DNA from: an uncultured Prevotella sp.
GTDB taxonomy: Bacteria; Bacteroidota; Bacteroidia; Bacteroidales; Bacteroidaceae
DNA: 43,757 nt
Direction: 5' to 3'
NCBI GenBank assembly: GCA_934215545.1
Contig: CAKQAD010000011.1
Location: 1 to 43,757 of the forward strand
A program made the translations under genes and the position numbers. Shown here piece by piece: positions 24,087 to 32,119 of the stretch. Under the pieces are notes generated by a model. It was not told the origin of the DNA, made no database searches, and saw only the letters and a list, made by a program, of their open reading frames with translations. The first letter of the stretch is position 1; every line of letters begins with the position of its first letter.

Positions 24087-25817
24087 ATGAATAAGAAGAC
24101 ATATATTGGTTTGCTTAGCTTGCTCTTCCCACTCGGAATGATGGCACAAACCAGCAAGACACTCTGCGACTTCGAGACTGCAGACAGCTATGCATCTATC
24201 GGTGTTTACGACACATGGGCCGACTCACCTTTCCGCACTGGCAAGCTCCAGGGCAACGTGCAGGTGGTGAACAATCACCTCAATGGCGTTGACGCAACAC
24301 TCGGTTCTGCACCTAACCCATCAACAAAAATCCTTGGCGTGCAGCGTTCACGCTTCGGTAGTAACACCTTCGGCGCTCTCGTAAAATTGAAGGAGCCATT
24401 CGCTCTCTCAAGAACACAGCGCTACATACACGTTAATGTGTACACTCCAAAAGCCGCAAACATGATGGTGATCGGTCTGGGCAACCGCGACGACCGTCCT
24501 TGGCAGACTGATCTCACAGAGCAGTTCTGGGCACAGCCTACAACAACTGCCAACGAGAACCAGTGGGTAGACATGGTGTTCCCATTCTCTGGTGCCGACG
24601 GCATCACAATCCGCAACCTCCTCATCGTAGTAGACGCCAACTCTACACACGACATGACACAGGACTTTGCTTGCTACATCGACAACATCGTGCTCAGCAA
24701 CAAGAGAGATCCTGCATTCTCAGGCACTCCTTATGCCATCAACTATAGCGAGACAACAGGTATGACACGTACTGACCGCTACTTCAATACTCTCCGATTG
24801 TCAACAAGCGATGGCGAGCAGACACTTGCTGTTAACCAGAGTTCTACAAAGAAACTCTACTACAAGAAGCTCGACAACTGCTTCACAGCCAAGGTTGGTA
24901 CCACCATTACTCCTAAGAAGAATACTAACGACATGTCGACTAACTGGATGTGCGCATACCTTTACATCGATAAGGGCAATGACGGTAGCTTCGATGTAGA
25001 TTGGGACAACAACGGCGTAAACAACGCCGGCGACCTCATGTCTTACTCTTACTACAAGGAGAAGAGTAGCCTTGGTGCTGCTGTAATGGAAGGCGGTCAG
25101 CCTGCACACGTTGCTCCTGCCTTCACTCTTCCTGCCGACCTCAAGCCTGGCATCTACCGCCTGCGCTATAAGATCGACTGGGATAGCGTAGACCCAGGTG
25201 GCAACGACTTGACAACAAACAAGATCGACGCCAACGGTGGTGTAATCGTTGATACACGTATCAACATCCACAACGACAACGTAAACCTCTCTCGTGGTAC
25301 CGACGACCTCGGTGGTGGTCTGAACGGTAGCATCGAGCTCGCTGACGGCTCTGCCATCACTGGCAAGCAGGTGCCATTCAACAAGGCATTCACCTTCAAG
25401 CCTGCTCCTGCTCCTGGCTTCGAGTTCGACCGCGTAGTGATTCGTCACGGCTACAACCTCAACCGCGAGGAGTCGTCTATCTTCGGCAATAAGCAGTGGG
25501 AAGAGCTCACCGTTACAACAAGCCAGCTCACCAACGGTCAGTACACCTTGCCAGCAAGCGTTGTCGACGGCGACATCCGCTTCACTCCTTACTTCAGAAA
25601 CACTGTAGGCATCGAGATTACAGAGGTTGCTGAGAAGGCATTCACTTGGACAGTAGGTGCTGGCGAGATCACTCTCCACGCCAATGCTGCTACACATGTA
25701 GTTATTGCCGACCTCCAGGGTAAGGTAGTGTTCAACGACAATGTTGAAGGCGTTAAGACTGTAAACCTTGCAAAGGGTCTTTACATCATCAACGGCGAGA
25801 AAGCACTTGTAAAATAA
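24087..25817 (+). CDS. Secreted non-catalytic protein with GEVED-like and RHG modules
   Basis: The protein has 576 aa. The signal peptide is residues 1 to about 21. Residues about 25-207 form a beta-sandwich (CDFETADSYASIGVYDTW ... FACYIDNIVLSNK) like a carbohydrate-binding domain. Residues about 213-505 match the repeated module of the two GH16 proteins downstream: a GEVED-like part (YLYIDKGNDGSFDVDWDNNG; LKPGIYRLRYKIDWDSVDPG) and a second part with the signature RHGYNLNREESSIFGNKQW (453-471). The last about 65 residues are the sorting-type tail ending VNLAKGLYIINGEKALVK. No catalytic domain is seen. It is co-transcribed with the fucosidase, so a glycan-binding or surface-anchoring role in the same pathway is likely. 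Domain boundaries are from comparison inside this window. Confidence 0.8.
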   Translation: MNKKTYIGLLSLLFPLGMMAQTSKTLCDFETADSYASIGVYDTWADSPFRTGKLQGNVQVVNNHLNGVDATLGSAPNPSTKILGVQRSRFGSNTFGALVKLKEPFALSRTQRYIHVNVYTPKAANMMVIGLGNRDDRPWQTDLTEQFWAQPTTTANENQWVDMVFPFSGADGITIRNLLIVVDANSTHDMTQDFACYIDNIVLSNKRDPAFSGTPYAINYSETTGMTRTDRYFNTLRLSTSDGEQTLAVNQSSTKKLYYKKLDNCFTAKVGTTITPKKNTNDMSTNWMCAYLYIDKGNDGSFDVDWDNNGVNNAGDLMSYSYYKEKSSLGAAVMEGGQPAHVAPAFTLPADLKPGIYRLRYKIDWDSVDPGGNDLTTNKIDANGGVIVDTRINIHNDNVNLSRGTDDLGGGLNGSIELADGSAITGKQVPFNKAFTFKPAPAPGFEFDRVVIRHGYNLNREESSIFGNKQWEELTVTTSQLTNGQYTLPASVVDGDIRFTPYFRNTVGIEITEVAEKAFTWTVGAGEITLHANAATHVVIADLQGKVVFNDNVEGVKTVNLAKGLYIINGEKALVK

Positions 25818-25861
25818 ATCGAAACATGTGATACACATAATCACATCACATAAAATTTAAG

Positions 25862-25902
25862 AAAATCCAATGCAGTTTTTTATTACTGCATTGGATTTTT
25901 TT
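25862..25902 (+). terminator. Strong intrinsic terminator
   Basis: AAAATCCAATGCAGT (25862-25876) and ACTGCATTGGATTTT (25885-25899) form a perfect 15-bp stem followed by a T-run. It ends the fucosidase unit. Confidence 0.9.
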
Positions 25903-25913
25903 ATTTAACTTTG
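25891..25913 (+). promoter_or_regulatory. Promoter of the first GH16 gene
   Basis: TAACTTTG at 25906-25913 fits TANNTTTG. The likely -33 TTG is inside the 3' arm of the preceding terminator. The leader is about 120 nt. Confidence 0.6.
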
Positions 25914-26039
25914 CAAAGTAAAGATACACATATCATTACAACCACCTTATAACCTTTTCGGACAGCCACAATCATATAGCTATTAATGGCTGTCAGAATA
26001 TAGTATTTTCACTAACCATAATACCATACATCTAAACGT

Positions 26040-28808
26040 ATGAACAGAAGATTCAAATCATTGGTATGCGCCACCATTTGCGCCTTTATGACACAAGCGG
26101 CAGTGGCACAGAGTTACTACTCGATCAACTACGATGAGTCGACCCCACACAAGCGTGGCTCTGAGCGCTACGCCAAGTCGCTCATACTGCGTGGCCAAGA
26201 CGGTTCTACACAGCAGATTGCAATTAACCAGCTCGAAGAAAACCGCCTCTACATCAAGCGTCTCGACAAGGCTTTCCAGGCAAAGCGTGGCGACAACGTC
26301 ACCATCACATGCGATGCGGTGATGGACTGGATGTATGGTTATATCTACCTCGACTACGGACAGGACGGAAAGTTCGACGTGGCATGGACTGCCGATGGCG
26401 TAGGAGCCGCTGGCGACATGGTGACACACTCTGGCTATAAAGGCAAGAACAGCGTGGGCGGCATTGTGAAAGGCGAGCCATCAATCAACCCTCCTACATT
26501 CAACATCCCTTCTAATGCCAAGCCAGGCTTCTATCGTCTGCGCTATAAAATCGACTACGACAACGTAGACCCAGGCGGCAACACTGGCGATGCCAAAGGC
26601 GGCAACCTTATCACCGACAATGGGGGCGTGATTTTCGACACACGCATCAATGTGCACAACGACAAGGTTGCACTGCAATATAAACCATCCACTGGTGGTA
26701 GCGTTAGACTTACCGATGGCACAAGCATCGACGGCAAGGAGGCCACATTCGGCAAAGCTCTCACACTGAAGATTACGCCCAACAAGGGCTACCACCTTGC
26801 CTCGCTCATAATTCGCCACGGACACAACATCGATGGCGAGCAGGAGCTTTATGGCAACCAGCAGTGGGAAGACGCCGATGTGCCTACATTCTCTGTAGTC
26901 AACGGCGCCTACACCATTCCAGAAGATATAGTCGACGGCGACCTGAAGATAATGCCTACATTCGTGAAAGACGGCGAGGCAAGCACCACTACCGACTATG
27001 CACTTACCTTCGACAAAGACACCGAGCGCGACAACCCTACATCCAACTATATCACACTCGTGTCGTTGCAGACCGACAATGAGGCTTCACAAAACATCAT
27101 CGTGAGCGGTAGCAGCAACAGAACTATCTATCACGACCACACACAGAATGTGATGCTGGCAAAGCCCGGACAGAAAATCACTGTCAGCACCTATGGCAAC
27201 ACCGCATCATGGCTCAACGCCTATCTCTACCTCGACTACAATCAAGACGGACAGTTCAAATCAAGCATAGCTTCTAATGGTGGTGCTGCCAATGGCAGCG
27301 AGCTCGTGAGCTTCGGCTACCACAATGGCAAGAACAGCACTGGTGCCACCACCACACAGTCGGCAGCAGGCACCAGTCTGCCTGCCTTCACACTGCCTGA
27401 GAACATGCCTACCGGTGTGTATCGTCTGCGCCTGAAGCTCGACAGAAACGATGCCAACCCTGCCGGTTCTGAAACCATCAACACATTGGGCGGACAAATC
27501 GTCGACTTCCTGCTCAACGTGCATGCCGATGCCGACGAACTCGACATTCAAACCGACAAGGGCACTATCGTAAAGTCTGAAAAGAAGGGACTGGAAGAGA
27601 CCATACCTTTCAAAACCGAGATACGCCTCTACCCCACAGCGCCATGCAGCGGATACACTCTCGACCACGTTGTGGTGCGCCATGGACAGAACATCAACGG
27701 TGCACAATATCTGCACGGCAACAAGCAGTGGGAAGAGTATGAATATGATAACCCACAAATCTACTCAGACATCATCATTCCTGCCGAGAAGGTAGACGGA
27801 AAGCTGCGCGTAAGCGCCTACTTCAGTGCATCGCCAGAAGCTGAATACAAGCTGAAGTTTGAAGACAACTTCAATGGCACCGACGGCGACCTGCCCGACT
27901 CACGCGTATGGACTCCTTGCAGCCGTCAGAACGCCACATGGAAGCGATTCACCGCACAGACAGCAGAGGGACAGCGCCGCACCGGATTCATCCGCAATGG
28001 AAAGCTGGTGATGCGATGCATCCCTAACGACATTGCCGAAGAGGGCGAGGTAGAGATGATTAGCGGTGCAGTGGAGAGCTCGCACAAGCTGCACTTCACC
28101 TATGGACGAGTGGAAGGCCGACTGCTCACTTATCCGCACAAGGGCAACTTCCCTGCATTCTGGTTGCTGCCTGAAGACGACTCCGCAGGATGGCCAACAT
28201 CCGGCGAGATAGACATCTGGGAACAGATAGACACCGAGCAGGCCACCTATCACACCGTGCACACACACTGGACTTACGACCTGCACATGGATCTTCTGTC
28301 GCACCAGGGCAAGGGAAAGAACATTCCACCACAAGACTACCATGTGTTCGCATTGCAGTGGACTCCTACCGTGCTTACATGGTATCTCGACGACAAGAAG
28401 GTGTTCAGCTACTCTAAATCGTCGAGCAGCTCTGCCCTAAACAAGGGTCAGTGGCCTTTCGACAAAGACTTCTACATCATCCTCAACCAGAGCGTGGGCA
28501 ATGGCTCATGGGCCAAGCAAGCCGATACAAGCCACGAATACGAAACAAAGTTCGACTATGTGAGAGTGTATCAGAAAGACAACCAAAACATCAACTCTGG
28601 TGTGGCGTCGCTCAACACCAGCAACCGCACACTCGATGTTTATTCAAGAGAGGGAGCACTGCTGCTCGTTGCCTCTGAGGCACAGCCAGTGGCAATACAC
28701 GATGTAATGGGACGCTGTGTCTACAGCCAGACTGTCGATGGCAACACCACCATTGCACTGCCTAAGGGCTTGTATATTGTTAACGGCAAGAAGCACATCG
28801 TTAGATAA
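26040..28808 (+). CDS. Secreted GH16 endo-glycanase with two accessory modules
   Basis: The protein has 922 aa. The signal peptide is residues 1-23. Module 1 (about 26-318) and module 2 (about 320-598) each consist of a GEVED-like half (IYLDYGQDGKFDVAWTADG; AYLYLDYNQDGQFKSS) and a half with the signature RHGHNIDG...GNQQW (259-276) and RHGQNING...GNKQW (547-564). The GH16 domain (about 602-855) contains GEIDIWEQID: nucleophile E723, D725 and acid/base E728. The E-x-D-x-x-E spacing is that of laminarinase, agarase and endo-beta-galactosidase types. Trp-rich strands (FPAFWLLPEDDSAGW) precede it. The C-terminal about 55 residues (VAIHDVMGRCVYSQ ... LPKGLYIVNGKKHIVR) are the sorting-type tail. Substrate candidates are mucin poly-LacNAc or beta-glucan; neighbours favour host glycans. 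The next gene is a full-length paralogue. Confidence 0.9.
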   Translation: MNRRFKSLVCATICAFMTQAAVAQSYYSINYDESTPHKRGSERYAKSLILRGQDGSTQQIAINQLEENRLYIKRLDKAFQAKRGDNVTITCDAVMDWMYGYIYLDYGQDGKFDVAWTADGVGAAGDMVTHSGYKGKNSVGGIVKGEPSINPPTFNIPSNAKPGFYRLRYKIDYDNVDPGGNTGDAKGGNLITDNGGVIFDTRINVHNDKVALQYKPSTGGSVRLTDGTSIDGKEATFGKALTLKITPNKGYHLASLIIRHGHNIDGEQELYGNQQWEDADVPTFSVVNGAYTIPEDIVDGDLKIMPTFVKDGEASTTTDYALTFDKDTERDNPTSNYITLVSLQTDNEASQNIIVSGSSNRTIYHDHTQNVMLAKPGQKITVSTYGNTASWLNAYLYLDYNQDGQFKSSIASNGGAANGSELVSFGYHNGKNSTGATTTQSAAGTSLPAFTLPENMPTGVYRLRLKLDRNDANPAGSETINTLGGQIVDFLLNVHADADELDIQTDKGTIVKSEKKGLEETIPFKTEIRLYPTAPCSGYTLDHVVVRHGQNINGAQYLHGNKQWEEYEYDNPQIYSDIIIPAEKVDGKLRVSAYFSASPEAEYKLKFEDNFNGTDGDLPDSRVWTPCSRQNATWKRFTAQTAEGQRRTGFIRNGKLVMRCIPNDIAEEGEVEMISGAVESSHKLHFTYGRVEGRLLTYPHKGNFPAFWLLPEDDSAGWPTSGEIDIWEQIDTEQATYHTVHTHWTYDLHMDLLSHQGKGKNIPPQDYHVFALQWTPTVLTWYLDDKKVFSYSKSSSSSALNKGQWPFDKDFYIILNQSVGNGSWAKQADTSHEYETKFDYVRVYQKDNQNINSGVASLNTSNRTLDVYSREGALLLVASEAQPVAIHDVMGRCVYSQTVDGNTTIALPKGLYIVNGKKHIVR

Positions 28809-28881
28809 TACTACTATGTAGAGAGCTTATGCCCACTGCATTGCAAAACAACAATCAACGCATAACGCAACAACTCATCAC

Positions 28882-28915
28882 TGGCGCTAACGATATTTGC
28901 ATATCGTTGACGCCA
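28882..28915 (+). terminator. Hairpin after the first GH16 gene
   Basis: TGGCGCTAACGATAT (28882-28896) pairs with ATATCGTTGACGCCA (28901-28915) around TTGC, with one mismatch and one G-U. There is no long T-run, so it may be an mRNA 3' end or an attenuator rather than a full terminator. Confidence 0.5.
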
Positions 28916-28979
28916 TTAAGCCTAACAATATATATATCTATTTTGCACTCTATTAGAATATAATCAAAACAAAACCAAT

Positions 28980-31760
28980 ATGACTAAAAACCTATCAGTA
29001 ACATTAACCACTATGCTATTGACAGCAATGGCTCCTGCTGCAATGTTTGCACAAGGCAGCTATCCCGTCAACTTCAGCGAATCGACGACGCCTACCCACA
29101 CAAGCAGGCACACCGAAGCCATCAGGCTCACAAGCAGCGATGGCGCACAGACCATAGAAGTAAATCAGACCGAAGAAAATCTGATGTACATAAAGCGCCT
29201 CGACCACTGCTTCACGGCAAAGGCAGGCGACAAGGTAACACCAGCGTTCTCTGCAACAATGGAATGGATGTGCGGCTATACCTACATCGACTATGGCAAC
29301 GACGGCAAGTTTGACGTTGACTACACAACATCAGGGATTACCAATGCCAAGGACCTTGTGACTTACTCTTACTACCTTGGCAAAAACAGCGAAGGCAAAT
29401 CAATAAACGGAGAGCCAAGCTACAACCCACCTGCATTCACCATTCCTGCTACCACGCCTGCAGGCATCTACCGCATGCGCTACAAAATCGACTGGGACAA
29501 TGTAGACCCCGGTGGCAACATCTCCAAAGGAAACAGCATAGTGAAGAATGGTGGCGTGATAGTAGACACTCGCCTCATCGTTCATGGCGACAATGTGAAC
29601 ATGAAGCTCATGCCTACCACCAACGGCACTATCAAACTCGCCGATGGCACTACTCTCACCAATAAGCAAGTGCCCTTTGGCAAAGACTTCACCATAAACA
29701 TCGTGCCCAACGAGGGCTATGCATTGGCATCGCTCACACTGAAGCATGGTTTCAACCTCAATGGCAACGAGATAGTTAATGGCATGCGCCAATGGACAGA
29801 GAACAGCATTCGCTCATTCTCTATAAAGAACAATCAGTACACCATTCCTGCCAAATACATCGATGGCGATGTGGAGATTACTGCCACTTTCAAATTGAAG
29901 GGTGCCGGCAGCGAGGGCAACGGCTACAAGCTCAACTTCGACAAGGGCCTGATGCAACTCGAAGGTCTCAACGCACTAACAAAAATCACATTCACTGGTT
30001 CCACCACCGAGAGCCTCAACGTGCCTAACGGCGCCACCGTCTATCGCGACCTGCTCCCCCAAGAGATTGGTGTCATGCCTGGCGATGTGATCACACCATC
30101 TGTAGAATTCAATGGCAATAGCAAACTTGGTGCCTATCTCTACATCGACTACGACCAGAATGGTGGTCTTTACAACGAATTGGCTGCCGATGGAAGCGTA
30201 ACAGAAAATAGCGAGTTGGTGTCGTTCAGCAACCACTTAGGCAAGAACAGCGAAGGCAAAGCTGGCTCAGGCGTGGCAATGCCTTCATTCACAGTGCCTG
30301 CCGACCTGCCTGCAGGCATGTATCGTGCACGCCTGAAACTCGACAGAAACAACATCGATCCTGCCGGCGATTACAGCCTGTCGGATGCGCTCCACATCAA
30401 CCACTATGGCGGCTATGTTGTCGACTTCCTTCTCAACGTGCACGAAGCCAATGGCAAGCTCGAGGTGAATAGTCTTGGTGGCCACATCGTTGGCGGCGGC
30501 TATGGCAGCGTGCCTCTGACAGTGAAATATGGCAAGGCTTTCGACCTGCATGCACTCACTCCTGCCGATGGCTATAAGGTAGAGAACATCACCGTGCGCC
30601 ACGGCCACAACCTCAACGGTCCACAGTTTATCAACGGCAACCGCCAGTGGGCATCATACGAAGTCAACGACATTGAAAACGACGATATCTTCACCATCAA
30701 AGCCAACGACGTGAACGGCGATGTGCGCGTGGATGCCACCTTCAAGGGCGACGGCACAGAGAAATACAAGCTCGTGTTCAGCGACGAATTCAACCAGCCC
30801 GATGGCACTTATCCTGAAGACAATCCAGCATGGACCAAGTGCACACGCGAGAGCCCTACATGGAAGCGTTTCGTTGCCAACACCGAGGAGGCTCACCACA
30901 CCGTGGCATACATCGAGGATGGCAAGTTCGTGGCACGTTGCAAACCCACACCAGCTGAGTTTGCCGATGCCGAAAAGACAGAGATGATCAGTGCTGCCAT
31001 CGAAGGCAAAGACCTCAACTACTTCACCTATGGCATCGTAGAGGCGCGCTTCCGCACCACTCCACACATAGGCAACTTCCCTGCATTCTGGATGATGCCT
31101 AACGTGGGCGTCGACGAGAACGGCAACGGCTGGCCATGGCGTGGCGAGATAGACATCTGGGAGCAGATCGACGAAGACCCACGTGCCTACTGCACCATAC
31201 ACACACACTGCACCTACGACCTGGGCATGGGCAAGCCAAGCACAGCCAATAAATGGTATAAGCCAGCAGAATATAGCGTTATGACTCTCGACTGGCAGCC
31301 AGAACTGCTCACATGGTATCTCAACGGCGAGAAGGTGTTCTCTTACGCTAAGTCTACCGACCAGAACCTGCTCGACAAGGGTCAGTGGCAGTTCGACCAC
31401 GACTTCTACATCATCCTCAACCAGAGCGTGGGCAATGGTGCATGGGCTAAACCTGCCGACACATCTTTCGACTACGCCACCTACTTCGACTATGTGCGCG
31501 TTTATCAAACCGATGAGATGAATGGCAAGTTCACCACTACCGCCATCAACAAGGCACTCACCGACAACAACACACGCAACACCATCGATGTGTACACACG
31601 CAATGGCGGCGTGCTTCTTGTCACTCCTACAGAGCAGAACGTGAGCATCCACGACATCGCTGGTCGCAGCGTGTTCAACGCTAACATACAAGGCAACCAC
31701 TTCGTGGAGCTTCCTAAGGGTCTCTACATCGTTGCAGGCAAGAAGGTAGTTGTCGACTAA
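28980..31760 (+). CDS. Secreted GH16 endo-glycanase, paralogue of the preceding gene
   Basis: The protein has 926 aa with the same order as the gene before it: signal peptide (1-24), module 1 (about 27-330), module 2 (about 335-605), GH16 (about 606-858), sorting-type tail. The module signatures are KHGFNLNGNEIVNGMRQW (255-272) and RHGHNLNG...GNRQW (540-557). The catalytic RGEIDIWEQID puts E723, D725 and E728 at exactly the same positions as in the paralogue. Between the catalytic strand and the last strands, a stretch (MGKPSTANKWYKPAEYS) differs from the paralogue (MDLLSHQGKGKNIPPQDYH), near the expected substrate cleft. This suggests tandem duplication followed by divergence in specificity. 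A strong terminator follows. Confidence 0.9.
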   Translation: MTKNLSVTLTTMLLTAMAPAAMFAQGSYPVNFSESTTPTHTSRHTEAIRLTSSDGAQTIEVNQTEENLMYIKRLDHCFTAKAGDKVTPAFSATMEWMCGYTYIDYGNDGKFDVDYTTSGITNAKDLVTYSYYLGKNSEGKSINGEPSYNPPAFTIPATTPAGIYRMRYKIDWDNVDPGGNISKGNSIVKNGGVIVDTRLIVHGDNVNMKLMPTTNGTIKLADGTTLTNKQVPFGKDFTINIVPNEGYALASLTLKHGFNLNGNEIVNGMRQWTENSIRSFSIKNNQYTIPAKYIDGDVEITATFKLKGAGSEGNGYKLNFDKGLMQLEGLNALTKITFTGSTTESLNVPNGATVYRDLLPQEIGVMPGDVITPSVEFNGNSKLGAYLYIDYDQNGGLYNELAADGSVTENSELVSFSNHLGKNSEGKAGSGVAMPSFTVPADLPAGMYRARLKLDRNNIDPAGDYSLSDALHINHYGGYVVDFLLNVHEANGKLEVNSLGGHIVGGGYGSVPLTVKYGKAFDLHALTPADGYKVENITVRHGHNLNGPQFINGNRQWASYEVNDIENDDIFTIKANDVNGDVRVDATFKGDGTEKYKLVFSDEFNQPDGTYPEDNPAWTKCTRESPTWKRFVANTEEAHHTVAYIEDGKFVARCKPTPAEFADAEKTEMISAAIEGKDLNYFTYGIVEARFRTTPHIGNFPAFWMMPNVGVDENGNGWPWRGEIDIWEQIDEDPRAYCTIHTHCTYDLGMGKPSTANKWYKPAEYSVMTLDWQPELLTWYLNGEKVFSYAKSTDQNLLDKGQWQFDHDFYIILNQSVGNGAWAKPADTSFDYATYFDYVRVYQTDEMNGKFTTTAINKALTDNNTRNTIDVYTRNGGVLLVTPTEQNVSIHDIAGRSVFNANIQGNHFVELPKGLYIVAGKKVVVD

Positions 31761-31827
31761 CAATCTGACTGAAACCACAGAAACACCTATCGGCAAACAG
31801 CCGATTAAGGTTTTAACCACACATTTC

Positions 31828-31873
31828 AAAAGCCGGTATCCAATATTTCGGACACCGGCTTTTGCATTTTTTA
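31828..31873 (+). terminator. Intrinsic terminator after the second GH16 gene
   Basis: AAAAGCCGGT (31828-31837) pairs with ACCGGCTTTT (31854-31863), with an additional inner 3 bp. It is followed by GCATTTTTT. Confidence 0.85.
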
Positions 31874-31929
31874 ACCCTTCGTAAATTCATTTTCCAACAT
31901 AAGAAGATGCATATTTCGTGTCAAATTGC

Positions 31930-31937
31930 TATTTTTG
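31930..31937 (+). promoter_or_regulatory. -7 box upstream of the duplicated-module protein
   Basis: TATTTTTG fits TANNTTTG. The leader to the chosen ATG at 32120 would be about 175 nt and is AT-rich, with a palindromic patch around GCATGCTGCATATG near 32057. Confidence 0.5.
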
Positions 31938-32119
31938 CAACGATAAAGGTCAAATAAGGATATTATATCCGCCCATAAATCATACTACATACTACATAAC
32001 AACACAATAATTAGTGACATATATAGGCAATAGTAGCTACACATGCATAAAACATTTGCATGCTGCATATGAAACAATTATTAACAAAGAAATATTTACA
32101 ACTCATAAAATTGACCATT

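Noticed and set aside
24801..25844. 347-codon antisense frame opposite the 24087 gene
   Set aside because: It is a by-product of strong codon bias in the sense gene; composition (Val, Cys and His rich) is not protein-like.
30654..31829. 391-codon antisense frame opposite the second GH16 gene
   Set aside because: It has the same cause; the sense strand carries a complete GH16 domain.
32060..32119. Earlier ATG of the duplicated-module protein
   Set aside because: It places 20 polar residues before an otherwise clean signal peptide starting at 32120.
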